A stretch of DNA of 64,000 nt from an uncultured Blautia sp. (GTDB taxonomy: Bacteria > Bacillota > Clostridia > Lachnospirales > Lachnospiraceae), in assembly GCF_934372025.1 (NCBI RefSeq), contig NZ_CAKROJ010000002.1, forward strand, positions 1 through 64,000. The letters are read 5' to 3'. Position 1 is the stretch's first letter. Each line of letters begins with the position of its first letter. Positions 16,670-25,347 of this stretch are shown here, piece after piece. The notes beneath the pieces are model-generated. The model was not told the DNA's origin. It made no database searches and was given only the letters and a program-made list of their open reading frames with translations. Both the position numbers and the translations under genes were made by a program.

Positions 16670-17413
16670 TTAAATTTGCGTAAGTTGCTGAAGTGCTCTG
16701 ATGGAGATCAGTTCTCCGTGTTCTCTCAGGTGTGCTTCACCGGCTGCTGAAAATGCTTTGCCGGTTCCATATTCAGAAAGAATATTGCAGACTTTGTTAA
16801 ACTCTTCAGGAGAATATTCAGACTGATGAAGAATCAGCTGATATTTACCATCGGAAGAATCTTTGTAGAGAGAATTTTCACCAGTGAAAAATCCATTCAG
16901 GCCATGTGCAGCAGCAATAACATCGTCCAGATGATAGAAACTGAAAAGGCGAATCAGATCAACAGAAGGTGTGTCGGAAGGAGCAGCAGATTTATCTGTG
17001 CTTTCTTTCTGAGAATTCTGTTTACGTGTATTTCCCTTTATTTTAGATTCGTAGATTTTCTGGAAAATATCTATAATGTTATCGGCACCATCGAGCTGAA
17101 GTGGCTCTGTCTGGACTTTATCTTTATATGGAGAAAATTTGGAAAAACGGGTATCCAGTTCTTCGGGATCTTCTACCTTAGTTACAATGAGAATGACACT
17201 GTCCAGATTGACCGGAATGGCCTCAATCATAAGAGGGATATTGTCGGCCTCAAAACCAAACTGTATCTGAGCCTGCTGCATCATGTCACGAAAAAGCTTT
17301 TTGGCTTTTTCTGAACCATAGGCCAGCTCTTTCAGATTGACTTGATGACTTTCAAGATCTTCTCTGGTTAAAGTACAACGAATCTGGTTGTCATTGATTT
17401 TTTCTATTTTCAT
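16670..17413 (-). CDS. mecA: Adaptor protein MecA
   Basis: 247-aa adaptor that delivers substrates to the ClpC-ClpP protease and helps assemble the ClpC hexamer. Translation is placed at ATG 17413 (MKIEKINDNQIRC), the classic MecA N-terminus; a GTG at 17422 would add three residues. The N-terminal substrate-binding part runs to about residue 90, including FGFEADNIPLMIEAIP. A charged, low-complexity linker (about 110-145) follows. The C-terminal ClpC-binding half has LIRLFSFYHLDDVIAAA and ends EHGELISIRALQQL. The gene stands alone between convergent DUF1858 and divergent 17928. Confidence 0.93.
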   Translation of the reverse strand: MKIEKINDNQIRCTLTREDLESHQVNLKELAYGSEKAKKLFRDMMQQAQIQFGFEADNIPLMIEAIPVNLDSVILIVTKVEDPEELDTRFSKFSPYKDKVQTEPLQLDGADNIIDIFQKIYESKIKGNTRKQNSQKESTDKSAAPSDTPSVDLIRLFSFYHLDDVIAAAHGLNGFFTGENSLYKDSSDGKYQLILHQSEYSPEEFNKVCNILSEYGTGKAFSAAGEAHLREHGELISIRALQQLTQI

Positions 17414-17927
17414 TATGATCACATCCTATTCTTGTGAACCTGTCTCTGCTATATTAAAATATGCAGTTGTCAGGAGGACTGACAGGTATATAGTCCATGT
17501 ACTTGCATTATCAGCAGAAAAATATTCCAGTAATAAAGTATCTCTGCTTAATATGACATATTATATACCAGATACATAGAAAATGTAAAGAAATAGAACC
17601 AGTCTATTTCTAAAATATTTAGAAATTAATTGGGAAATTTTATATAAAATGCTAAAAAAGCTTGAATATAAAAAGAAACTCTGTATAATGGGGAATAAGA
17701 AAAAATATTCATCATATAGCTGAAAAACAGATTGATATTACAGACTTACATAATACATTTTTTCAGTATCATTGCCATTCTATACATATCATGCAGCATT
17801 CTTGCTGTGGCAGTGAAAATCCCACCATACGATTAAATTCAATTATATCGAGGAGTGTTTTTTCTTGAACCTATCAGGTGTTTTCTAAAATCATTTTTTA
17901 AGGAAAGGAGGATAGAGCACACGAAAT
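17414..17927. other. 514-bp intergenic region with a long leader
   Basis: No convincing gene is seen. It holds an inverted repeat TGTCAG-N5-CTGACA (17468-17484) upstream of mecA. A sigma-A promoter TTGAAT-N16-TATAAT (17662-17689) points right and implies a leader of about 230 nt ahead of the gene at 17928. The leader is A/T-rich and matches no riboswitch family I can recognise. Confidence 0.6.
17662..17689 (+). promoter_or_regulatory. Promoter for the gene at 17928
   Basis: TTGAAT (17662-17667) and TATAAT (17684-17689), spacer 16 bp. Confidence 0.7.
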
Positions 17928-18164
17928 ATGTCACACAACAAGTGCAGGAAAAAGTACATGAAACCATTAAAGGATGAATTGAAAGATTATCGTAAACAGG
18001 GCATCAGGCTTTTTCTGAACGGAGATCCCAGTACACCCAAGGATATTGCGAAAGCCTGTATGATCGCAGAACATGGTGGCTATATGCGGGATTATACGGA
18101 AGATGAAAATGGAAAGATTGCAAAAGTAAATTTTGATTTTATAAAAGAAAATCAGGAGCCATAA
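17928..18164 (+). CDS. Small protein of unknown function
   Basis: 78-aa soluble protein with a basic N-terminus (MSHNKCRKKYMKPLKDEL) and the compact segment YRKQGIRLFLNGDPSTPKDIAKAC, then an acidic end. It has no signal peptide, membrane segment or recognised motif; one HTH-like stretch (STPKDIAKACMIAEHG) is possible but weak. A good SD (aaggaaaggagg) precedes ATG 17928. ATG 17958 (MKPLKDELKDYRKQG) is an alternative without a clear SD. It has its own promoter and an unusually long leader. I do not recognise the gene. Confidence 0.7.
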   Translation: MSHNKCRKKYMKPLKDELKDYRKQGIRLFLNGDPSTPKDIAKACMIAEHGGYMRDYTEDENGKIAKVNFDFIKENQEP

Positions 18165-18340
18165 ACAGGCAGATTGCTTTTACAGGATTTTTTCAGATAC
18201 ACAGGACAAAACAGCGATTTTCCGGCACAAGTGCAGTTTCCCCTCTCGTACTTAACCAGGCCGGAAAATCCTGAAAATTTTTTCAGGTAAATAATAAAAC
18301 GTATTTTAATAATTAAATAATACATTATACAATAAAAACA

Positions 18341-18349
18341 TGATATAAT
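18341..18349 (+). promoter_or_regulatory. Extended -10 promoter of the GH18 gene
   Basis: TGATATAAT, an extended -10 (TATAAT 18344-18349); the -35 region TACATT (18321-18326) is weak. Confidence 0.55.
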
Positions 18350-18406
18350 AATACAGGATATATAAAATAACCACAGATTTTTATCTGAGATTAAAGGGAG
18401 AAACCG

Positions 18407-20086
18407 ATGATGCATCAGGCAAAAAAACAAAAGAAAAATCGAAATATGCCTGTCGTGATTGTCAGTATATTGGTTTTAGTACTGGCAATTATAGGGCTGG
18501 GGACGCATTTTATAAAAAAATATATTCCTACAAAAGAGAGAATGAATCTGACTGAGTATTATGGTCAGCCTGGAGAGGGAGAGATGGCGGTCGTTCTCGG
18601 AAGCAATATTATGGAAGAACGGGCACTGATGTCCGGCGATCAGATATATCTTCCTCTTGATATGGTGAACACTTATCTGAATCAGAGGTATTATTGGGAC
18701 AGTGCAGATAATCAGATACTTTATGCCACACCATCGGAACTGCAGTATTATCCGGCTTCAGAAGCAGGAAATGGAGATGTATGGCTGAAAGATGGTACAG
18801 TATATCTGAGACTTGGACTAGTACAGAAATTTACGGATCTGGATGCATATGTGTATGAAAATCCGAGCAGAGTAGCTATTCAATATCGATTTTCAGGTGT
18901 AAAGACAACCGTTGTTTCAAGAGATACAAGTATCCGGTACAGGGGTGGAATTAAATCACCGATTCTTACAGATGTGAATACGGGAGATACACTTCTTTTT
19001 CTGGAAGAACTGGAAGATTGGGCAAAAGTTGCTACCATGGACGGATATATCGGATATATACAAAAGGACAAAATCTCATCGGCAGAAACACAGGATTTTG
19101 AGAGAAGCTTTCAGAAAGAAGAATATACATATCTTACCATGGATTCCAAAGTAAATATGAGCTGGCACCAGGTGACAAGTCAGGAGGCAAATGATTATCT
19201 GTCGGATGCAATCGCAAATATCAGCGGTGTGAATGTAATTTCACCGACATGGTATTATATACAGGATACATCTGGAAATATTGGAAATATTGCTTCAGCA
19301 GATTATGTAGCACGGGCACACGAAAAAGGGCTGAAAGTATGGGGGCTGATTGATAATTTTACAGCAGAAGTCAGTACGACAGAGACACTGTCGCAGTTGT
19401 CTTCCAGACAGAATATTATTCAGCAGCTGATCCAGTCTGCAACATCCATAGGAATGGACGGTATCAATGTTGATTTTGAAACATTAAGTGAAGATGCAGG
19501 TCCGCATTTCCTGGAATTTTTAAGAGAGCTTTCGATAGAATGTCATAAGAACAATCTGGTACTTTCGGTTGATAACCCGGTTCCGGAAGATTTTACCAGT
19601 CATTATGACCGCAGTGAGCAGGGAGCAGTAGTAGATTATATCATTATTATGGGCTATGATGAGCATTATGTTGGTTCAGATGCCGGTTCAGTAGCTTCTC
19701 TTCCATGGGTAGAAGAGGGAGTACAGGATACCATCACGGAAGCTTCGGCTCAGAGAACAATCCTTGCAATTCCGTTTTATACTCGTCTCTGGAAGACAAC
19801 GGGAGGCGCTTTGACAAGTGAAGCAATCGGCATGGATGAGGCACAGAAAGTACTGGCTGAAAATGGTGTTGAAGCAGTATGGGATGGAAGCGTCAGTCAG
19901 AACTATGCGACATTTGAAAAAGAGAATTCGACTTATCAGATCTGGTTGGAAGATGCCCAGTCAATTGCTGAAAAGGTGAAATTGATTCCAAAATATAATC
20001 TTGCAGGAGTAGCACAGTGGAAATTAGGATTTGAGAACAGCAGTATCTGGCAGACAATCAGTGATAATCTGCAGGCGGCATCATAA
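18407..20086 (+). CDS. Membrane-anchored SH3 / glycoside hydrolase family 18 protein
   Basis: 559-aa exported protein with one N-terminal transmembrane anchor (about residues 15-36) after a Lys-rich cytoplasmic start. A copper-amine-oxidase-N-like region (about 55-125; GDQIYLPLDMVNTYLNQRYYWD) and a bacterial SH3 domain (about 170-225; GDTLLFLEELEDWAKV) precede a GH18 catalytic domain (about 235-555). The GH18 active-site motif reads DGINVDFE at residues 351-358, with Glu358 as the acid/base; Asn replaces one Asp of DxxDxDxE, as in YaaH/SleL-like members that cut peptidoglycan. ILAIPFYTRLW and the late VAQWKLGFE are further family positions. A role in wall or spore-cortex turnover is likely from family knowledge. 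SD aaggga; flanked by its own promoter and terminator. Confidence 0.85.
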   Translation: MMHQAKKQKKNRNMPVVIVSILVLVLAIIGLGTHFIKKYIPTKERMNLTEYYGQPGEGEMAVVLGSNIMEERALMSGDQIYLPLDMVNTYLNQRYYWDSADNQILYATPSELQYYPASEAGNGDVWLKDGTVYLRLGLVQKFTDLDAYVYENPSRVAIQYRFSGVKTTVVSRDTSIRYRGGIKSPILTDVNTGDTLLFLEELEDWAKVATMDGYIGYIQKDKISSAETQDFERSFQKEEYTYLTMDSKVNMSWHQVTSQEANDYLSDAIANISGVNVISPTWYYIQDTSGNIGNIASADYVARAHEKGLKVWGLIDNFTAEVSTTETLSQLSSRQNIIQQLIQSATSIGMDGINVDFETLSEDAGPHFLEFLRELSIECHKNNLVLSVDNPVPEDFTSHYDRSEQGAVVDYIIIMGYDEHYVGSDAGSVASLPWVEEGVQDTITEASAQRTILAIPFYTRLWKTTGGALTSEAIGMDEAQKVLAENGVEAVWDGSVSQNYATFEKENSTYQIWLEDAQSIAEKVKLIPKYNLAGVAQWKLGFENSSIWQTISDNLQAAS

Positions 20087-20120
20087 TAAGGATAGGTGCT
20101 TCGTCAGGAACAGACGATAA

Positions 20121-20168
20121 AGAAAGACGCACAGTGGTAAAAGATTACTACCGTGCGTCTTTCTTTTT
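20121..20168 (+). terminator. Terminator after the GH18 gene
   Basis: AGAAAGACGCAC (20121-20132) pairs with GTGCGTCTTTCT (20153-20164), then TTTT. Confidence 0.9.
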
Positions 20169-20202
20169 ATGATAAGTTGTATAAAAAAGCTCTATAAATG
20201 GA

Positions 20203-20333
20203 AGGAGGCCGGTACTTTCGTACCGGCGCGTATGAAAAAGAAAAATATTTATAGAAGACTTTCATCTTCTACAGTTACTAATATAACGAATAAATGTGAG
20301 AGAAATGTGATGCAAATTTTAAAAAATTGTTAA
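20203..20333 (+). other. SD, 8-bp perfect hairpin and possible 33-codon ORF
   Basis: GGAGG (20203-20207) is followed by GCCGGTAC-TTTC-GTACCGGC (20208-20227), then four bases and ATG 20232 opening a 33-residue frame (MKKKNIYRRLSSSTV...) that ends at TAA 20333. The hairpin has no T-run and is not a terminator. Whether the frame is translated is unknown. Confidence 0.3.
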
Positions 20334-20337
20334 CTTA

Positions 20338-21777
20338 TTAAAATTTCTTCCATGTTCCCTTGAAGAATAAAAGCATCAGTGGGAAGATTTCAAGTCGTCC
20401 GGCAAGCATGTCAAAAATCATGACACATTTGGATAAATAAGAGAAGGAACTGAAATTTCCCATAGGACCTACGATTTCCAAACCAGGACCGATATTATTC
20501 AAAGTAGCGGTCACGGCAGTAAAATTTGTCACAAGATCAAAGTTATCCAGTGAAATCAGCAAAACAGATACTGCGAAAATTATCAGATACAGTGTTATAT
20601 AAATATTAGTTGATCTTAAGATATCGTGTCCGATAGTCTTATTATCCATCTTGATTTTTTTGACAGCATTTGGATGCAGATATAACTGGAATTCTTTTTT
20701 TGCAGCTTTACACAGGATAAGGATTCGGGAAACCTTGAGTCCTCCGCCGGTACTTCCGGCACATGCACCAACAAACATCAGAAGTACGAGAATTGTTTTG
20801 GATAAAGCCGGCCATTGGTTGAAATCTGTACTGGAGAAACCGGTTGTTGTAATGATTGATCCAACCTGAAAAGCTGCCTGCTGAAAGGCTTCGCCAAGAT
20901 TTCGGAACAGATGTGACGTATTGAAAGCTATAATTACAATAGCGGCAAGAATGATTCCGAAATAATAACGTACTTCTTCGAATTTAAATGCCTGCATAAA
21001 TTTTTTGGTAAGAAACAGATAATATGCAGAAAAATTGACACCAAAAAGTATCATAAAAATTGTTGTTATAATCTGACAGTAGACACTGTAGCTTCCCATA
21101 CTGTCATTAACAATACCAAATCCACCAGTACCAGCGGTACCAAAAGAAATACACAGAGTATCAAATAATGGAATTCTTCCGAGAAGAAGCAGTACAATCT
21201 GCAATAATGTCATACCAATGTAAATGGTGTAGAGGATTTTTGCAGTGTCCTGAACTTTTGGAACCAGCTTGCTGACAGAAGGACCAGGGCTTTCTGCTTT
21301 CATAAGGTTCATATGATAGCCTCCGGCAAGTGGAAGCAGAGAAAGCAGAAATACCAGTACGCCCATACCTCCGATCCAGTGCGTAAAGCTTCTCCATATA
21401 AGAATACAATGAGGAAGAACTTCGACATCCGTGAGGATACTGGAACCGGTGGTTGTAAATCCGGATACGGTCTCAAAAAGTGCATCTATCGGATTTGGAA
21501 TCGAAGAGCTTAGAACAAACGGAATGGCACCAAAAATACAGAGTGCAAACCAGCTCAAAGCTACTGCGACACAGCCGTCTTTCGTATAAAAAACTTTATT
21601 TCTGGGCTTTTTGAAAGTCAGTGGAACTCCGACAACAAGGCAGATTACCATGGAAATCAAAAATGCAAAAAGATCATTTTCATGGTAAATAAGTGCGGTG
21701 ATACAGGGAAGTATCATAAAAATTGCCTGAAAGTTACATACCCAGCCGACAATATAAGCGATTATTGGAAAATTCAT
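20338..21777 (-). CDS. trkH: TrkH/KtrB-family potassium uptake membrane subunit
   Basis: 479-aa potassium-conducting membrane protein that works with the TrkA-type gating subunit encoded just upstream. It has the four repeated membrane-pore-membrane units of the TrkH/KtrB superfamily. Selectivity-filter-like loops are visible as TTTGSSILTDVE, GTAGTGGFG, TTTGFSSTDFNQW and the fourth near NNIGPGLEIVGP. Other positions are FTHWIGGMGVLVFLLSLLPL and GACAGSTGGGLKVSR. The gap to trkA is 15 bp, so the two are one operon. Uptake may be restrained by c-di-AMP through the TrkA subunit, the messenger GdpP degrades; this link is inference. Confidence 0.93.
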   Translation of the reverse strand: MNFPIIAYIVGWVCNFQAIFMILPCITALIYHENDLFAFLISMVICLVVGVPLTFKKPRNKVFYTKDGCVAVALSWFALCIFGAIPFVLSSSIPNPIDALFETVSGFTTTGSSILTDVEVLPHCILIWRSFTHWIGGMGVLVFLLSLLPLAGGYHMNLMKAESPGPSVSKLVPKVQDTAKILYTIYIGMTLLQIVLLLLGRIPLFDTLCISFGTAGTGGFGIVNDSMGSYSVYCQIITTIFMILFGVNFSAYYLFLTKKFMQAFKFEEVRYYFGIILAAIVIIAFNTSHLFRNLGEAFQQAAFQVGSIITTTGFSSTDFNQWPALSKTILVLLMFVGACAGSTGGGLKVSRILILCKAAKKEFQLYLHPNAVKKIKMDNKTIGHDILRSTNIYITLYLIIFAVSVLLISLDNFDLVTNFTAVTATLNNIGPGLEIVGPMGNFSSFSYLSKCVMIFDMLAGRLEIFPLMLLFFKGTWKKF

Positions 21778-21792
21778 CTGTACACACTCCTT

Positions 21793-23148
21793 TTAGGCAA
21801 GGATATCGCGGATATCGCGAAGACCTTTGTGAGTAGTAACGATGATCACATTGTCACCAATCTGAATGGAATCCTGACCTCTTGGAATGCGGACAGTTCC
21901 TTCACGTGTAAGGCAGCAGACGAGGAGATTGTTTTTCAGATTAAGCTCTGAAAGAGGAATTCCTACGACCGGTGAATTATCCCGAATGATAAATTCAAGA
22001 GCTTCTGCCTGACTGTCGAGAATATGATACAGAGTTTCTACGTTACTTCCGATAGTGTTCTGCATAGCGCGCACATAGCGGAGAATAGAGTCGGAAGTAA
22101 TATATTTTGGATAAATTACGCTGCCGATATCAAGATCATCAATGACATCCTTGTATGGAAGACGGTTTACTTTTGCAATCAGCTTTGCCTGAGATATTTT
22201 TTTGGCAGAAAGAGACAGAAAGATATTCTCTTCATCCATGTTTGTAAGAGTAACGAAGGATTCTACAGTAGGGAGTCCTTCTTCCATAAGCAGAGCATGG
22301 TCTGTACCGTCACCACAGATGATCGTGGCATCCGGAAGCATTTCACTGAGTTCTTCACAACGTGCTTTGTTTTTGTCAATAATTTTGACACTGATCTTCT
22401 GGTCAGCCAGGCTCTTGGCAAGATAGTAGGAAATCGTACCACCGCCAATGATCAGTGCGTTTTTAACCTGATGAGTCTTCAAACCGATTTTTTTGAAGAA
22501 AAGAGTCGTGTTTTTTGGTGTGGCGATGATAGAAATCAGATCACCATTGTGAACCAGATGGTCACCACCCGGAATACTTAAAGTCGTTTTACTTTCAATT
22601 GCACAAAACAGAATATCACAGCGATATTTGTCTGTGATCTGAGAAACAGACATTCCATCCAGTCCGAATTCAGGGAGAACTTTAAACTTGAGCAGTTCTA
22701 CGCGTCCTTTTGAGAATGGATCAATCTTGACAGCGGCCGGAAAGCGAAGAAGTCTGGAGATTTCCCGGGCAGTTGCCAGTTCCGGATTGATGATCATGGA
22801 AAGACCGAGTCGTTCCTGAATAAAACCGATTTCTTTACTGTAAACAGGATTACGCACGCGGGCAATAGTCTGACAGTGTCCGGTTTTCTGTGCGATCAGA
22901 CAGCAGAGAAGGTTTAATTCATCAGAAGCAGTAACAGCAATCAGGATATCAGCTGTTTTAACACCTGCTTCCATAAGCGTATTGATACTGGAACCATTTC
23001 CAACAATACCCATGGCATCAATATTTTCTGTAAGATTGTTAATAACGTCAGCATTTGTGTCGATCAGAGTTAGATCGGTATCTTCTTCCTGCAATTGTTC
23101 TGCAAGGGTGCTTCCAACTTTGCCGCATCCGACAATTATAATATGCAT
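21793..23148 (-). CDS. trkA: TrkA potassium channel gating subunit
   Basis: 451-aa cytosolic regulator with two RCK-N (NAD-binding) and two RCK-C domains in tandem. ATG 23148 (MHIIIVGCGKVGSTLAEQL) is chosen because GGAGG sits five bases upstream; a start at 23160 would overlap that SD. The first Rossmann motif is VGCGKVG (residues 6-12). A second begins near residue 230 (NALIIGGGTISYYLAKSL). RCK-C segments include DHLVHNGDLISIIATP and the C-terminal DSIQIGDNVIIVTTHKG. It controls TrkH by nucleotide binding. First gene of a trkA-trkH operon, divergent from mscS. Confidence 0.93.
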   Translation of the reverse strand: MHIIIVGCGKVGSTLAEQLQEEDTDLTLIDTNADVINNLTENIDAMGIVGNGSSINTLMEAGVKTADILIAVTASDELNLLCCLIAQKTGHCQTIARVRNPVYSKEIGFIQERLGLSMIINPELATAREISRLLRFPAAVKIDPFSKGRVELLKFKVLPEFGLDGMSVSQITDKYRCDILFCAIESKTTLSIPGGDHLVHNGDLISIIATPKNTTLFFKKIGLKTHQVKNALIIGGGTISYYLAKSLADQKISVKIIDKNKARCEELSEMLPDATIICGDGTDHALLMEEGLPTVESFVTLTNMDEENIFLSLSAKKISQAKLIAKVNRLPYKDVIDDLDIGSVIYPKYITSDSILRYVRAMQNTIGSNVETLYHILDSQAEALEFIIRDNSPVVGIPLSELNLKNNLLVCCLTREGTVRIPRGQDSIQIGDNVIIVTTHKGLRDIRDILA

Positions 23149-23190
23149 GGTTTCCTCCATAAATAAAAATATAATAGTATAAGCGTATTC

Positions 23191-23219
23191 ATTATATCAC
23201 TGAATATAGGTATTTTAAA
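23191..23219 (-). promoter_or_regulatory. Promoter of trkA-trkH
   Basis: Extended -10 TGATATAAT on the minus strand (TATAAT 23196-23191), with TTTAAA 17 bp upstream. Confidence 0.6.
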
Positions 23220-23248
23220 CAGATAAAATAGTTTTTGTCCTAAAATCG

Positions 23249-23257
23249 TGGTATAAT
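23249..23257 (+). promoter_or_regulatory. Extended -10 promoter of mscS
   Basis: TGGTATAAT (TATAAT 23252-23257). The -35 TAGTTT is weak. The SD aaaggag follows about 28 bp on. Confidence 0.5.
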
Positions 23258-23299
23258 TCGTAAGTAGAATCGAAATTAGAAAGAAAAGGAGCCTTTTTT

Positions 23300-24217
23300 A
23301 TGGATACAGTTAATGAAACTGTCAGTAAGGTAGATGAAGGTCTGCAGGAGATGGGAATCGGAGGTGTGAAAGACAGCCTTCGAGATCTGCTGGATTTTAA
23401 ACAATATATGGAAAATCAGATGCCAGCACTTATGGGATTCTGTATAAAAGTTATTCTTTCAATAATTGTTTTCTTTGTAGGACGTAAGATCATTCAGTGG
23501 ATTCTGAAGATTATGAGACGTTCTCTGGAAAAGGCAAACGTGGATGCCGGAGTGATTCAGTTTGCTTCTTCGGCAGGTAAAGCAATATTGTATATTTTGC
23601 TCATCATTAATATTGCCGTGAGTCTTGGGGTAAAAGAATCATCTGTAGCAGCACTGCTTGGTACGGCTGGTGTTACAGTAGGACTGGCATTGCAGGGTGG
23701 ACTGGAGAACCTTGCAGGCGGGGTATTACTGCTGCTGTTTAAACCATTTGTGGTAGGGGATTATATTATTCAGAATCAGGCAAATGGCTGTGAAGGTACT
23801 GTTTCCAAAATTGAAATCTGTTATACAACACTTCTGAGTATGGATAACAAAAAAATTGTAGTACCGAATGGAACATTGTCAAACAGTACGATTATCAATG
23901 TAACAGCGAAGGAAAATCGAAAACTGGAAATTAAAGTCGGGATTTCCTATGAAGCAGATATCCGGAAAGCTCAGAAGATTCTTGAAAAGATTCTCAGAGA
24001 AGATCCGGACACAAAGAGTGACACAGGAGAAATGGTTGTATTTGTCGATGAACTGGCAGACAGTGCTGTGATCATGGGACTGAGAGTGTGGGTGCCGACA
24101 GAAAGATACTGGCCGACAAAGTGGCGATTGAATCAGCGGATCAAAGAAGAATTTGATGCTAATGGAATCGAAATTCCATATAATCAGATGGATGTTTATG
24201 TACATCATCGTCCGTAG
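23300..24217 (+). CDS. mscS: Small-conductance mechanosensitive channel (MscS family)
   Basis: 305-aa membrane channel that opens under membrane tension to release solutes on osmotic downshift. A soluble N-terminal helix (about 1-40) is followed by three transmembrane helices (about 44-68, 86-108, 112-145). The third carries the pore-lining Gly/Ala pattern AALLGTAGVTVGLALQGGLENLAGG. The beta domain follows with PFVVGDYI, VPNGTLSNSTIINVT, then the cytosolic alpha/beta domain ending EIPYNQMDVYVH. Length and motif order fit YkuT/YggB-like channels. Divergent from trkA-trkH, giving an osmotic-response neighbourhood. Confidence 0.93.
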   Translation: MDTVNETVSKVDEGLQEMGIGGVKDSLRDLLDFKQYMENQMPALMGFCIKVILSIIVFFVGRKIIQWILKIMRRSLEKANVDAGVIQFASSAGKAILYILLIINIAVSLGVKESSVAALLGTAGVTVGLALQGGLENLAGGVLLLLFKPFVVGDYIIQNQANGCEGTVSKIEICYTTLLSMDNKKIVVPNGTLSNSTIINVTAKENRKLEIKVGISYEADIRKAQKILEKILREDPDTKSDTGEMVVFVDELADSAVIMGLRVWVPTERYWPTKWRLNQRIKEEFDANGIEIPYNQMDVYVHHRP

Positions 24218-24250
24218 TAAGATTTATAAAGTAGCTTAATAAAAAGACGA

Positions 24251-24282
24251 ATGTAAACTTACAAGTGATAAAAGGTTGACAT
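24251..24282 (+). promoter_or_regulatory. BirA-type biotin operator
   Basis: ATGTAAACT (24251-24259), a 14-bp spacer, then GGTTGACAT (24274-24282). This matches the known BirA box TTGTAAACC-N14/15-GGTTTACAA at 7 of 9 positions in each arm. The right arm covers the -35 of the bioY promoter, so bound BirA-biotinyl-AMP would block it. Confidence 0.75.
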
Positions 24283-24304
24283 ATGACGGGGACTGTGATA
24301 GTTT
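24276..24304 (+). promoter_or_regulatory. Promoter of bioY
   Basis: Consensus TTGACA (24276-24281), 17-bp spacer, weak -10 TAGTTT (24299-24304). Confidence 0.6.
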
Positions 24305-24347
24305 GTTAAACAGATAACAGTTAAGTTTTTATCATGAGGAGGAAAGA

Positions 24348-24899
24348 ATGAGTACAATAGCAGCATCCAGAAGTAAAACGTATGACATTGTTTATATTGC
24401 CGTATTTGCAGTGATTATGGCAATCTGTTCCTGGATTTCCATTCCGGCAGCAGTTCCATTTACTTTGCAGACATTTGGTGTTTTTATAGCAGTAGGAGTT
24501 CTCGGGGGAAAAAGAGGAACTCTTTCTGTACTGGTATTTATTCTGCTTGGAGCAATCGGTGTGCCGGTGTTTGCAGGATTTTCCGGTGGAATTGGGGTTC
24601 TGGCAGGAACTACTGGCGGATATATCATAGGATTCCTTTTTTCCGCGCTTGTCATGTGGGCAATGGAAAAACTTCCAGGTAAAAAATCAGTAATACAGAT
24701 TATATCCATGGGTGTAGGGCTGCTTGTATGCTATGCTTTTGGGACCGCATGGTTTATGGTGGTTTACAGCAGAGCAAATGGAGCAGTTGGTCTCGCAACA
24801 GTTCTTGGATGGTGTGTGATTCCATTTATCATTCCAGATGTTATCAAGATTGTGCTGGCTTATGGACTTTCCAGAAAGCTTCGCAGATTTGTAGCATGA
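24348..24899 (+). CDS. bioY: Biotin transporter substrate-binding membrane protein BioY
   Basis: 183-aa S-component of an ECF-type biotin importer (works alone or with the shared EcfA/T module, which is not in this window). Six hydrophobic helices are visible. Family positions include VPFTLQTFGVFIAVGVLGGKRG, the GAIGVPVFAGFSGG loop with the GG..GGYI motif, and PFIIPDVIKIVLA near the C-terminus. SD gaggagg precedes ATG. A BirA-type operator covers its promoter, so expression should drop when biotin is plentiful. Its stop overlaps the next start (ATGA), so the two genes are coupled. Confidence 0.95.
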   Translation: MSTIAASRSKTYDIVYIAVFAVIMAICSWISIPAAVPFTLQTFGVFIAVGVLGGKRGTLSVLVFILLGAIGVPVFAGFSGGIGVLAGTTGGYIIGFLFSALVMWAMEKLPGKKSVIQIISMGVGLLVCYAFGTAWFMVVYSRANGAVGLATVLGWCVIPFIIPDVIKIVLAYGLSRKLRRFVA

Positions 24900-25288
24900 T
24901 ACGGTTAAGACCCCATCACGGAATGTGTCTTGCATATTTTGAAGGAAAAGGATACAGTGATGATTTTACTGTGAATATGCAGAATATGCTTGATTTTTTT
25001 GAAAAAGGTACGGATGTGGAACTGGTAGCAGCCGGTGATGAAATATGCAAAGCCTGCCCAAACTTAAAAGAAGGTATCTGTGTCAGTGCCGGATTGGTTG
25101 AAAGATATGACAGAGAAGTGTTAAAAGCATGTAGGCTGGATGAGAAAAATCAAATGACTTTTCGTGAGTTTGTGGACAGTGTACAGAAAAACGTGATCGA
25201 TACGGGAAAACGAGTAGAAATCTGTGGAAATTGTCAGTGGAATGATATTTGTGAAAACAAACAGAGCAGATGGAAATTAAATAAGTAA
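24896..25288 (+). CDS. DUF1284 predicted iron-sulfur protein
   Basis: 130-aa protein starting MIRLRPHHGMCLAYFEGKGY, the DUF1284 signature. ATG 24896 overlaps the bioY stop by 4 bp. Cysteines occur in two similar clusters: C-x2-C-x7-C (CKACPNLKEGIC) and C-x2-C-x5-C (CGNCQWNDIC), plus Cys11 and one Cys between them. This suggests one or two Fe-S clusters, as predicted for the family. The biochemical function is unknown. Sharing the biotin-controlled transcript with bioY hints at a part in biotin metabolism, perhaps around the Fe-S and sulfur demands of biotin synthase, but that is conjecture. Confidence 0.85.
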   Translation: MIRLRPHHGMCLAYFEGKGYSDDFTVNMQNMLDFFEKGTDVELVAAGDEICKACPNLKEGICVSAGLVERYDREVLKACRLDEKNQMTFREFVDSVQKNVIDTGKRVEICGNCQWNDICENKQSRWKLNK

Positions 25289-25292
25289 AAAG

Positions 25293-25342
25293 AAAAGGCA
25301 TCACAGACAGATATATCAGATTTACCGTCGGTGGTGCCTTTT
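25293..25342. terminator. Bidirectional terminator between the DUF1284 and MFS genes
   Basis: AAAAGGCATCAC (25293-25304) pairs with GTGGTGCCTTTT (25331-25342) with one wobble; A/T runs on both sides, convergent genes. Confidence 0.8.
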
Positions 25343-25347
25343 GTGAC

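Noticed and set aside
17388..17579. 63-aa plus-strand frame in the mecA upstream region
   Set aside because: Overlaps the mecA start on the other strand, no SD, no conserved features.
22024..22581. 185-aa plus-strand frame inside trkA
   Set aside because: Antisense to conserved RCK coding sequence, no SD, no recognisable domain.
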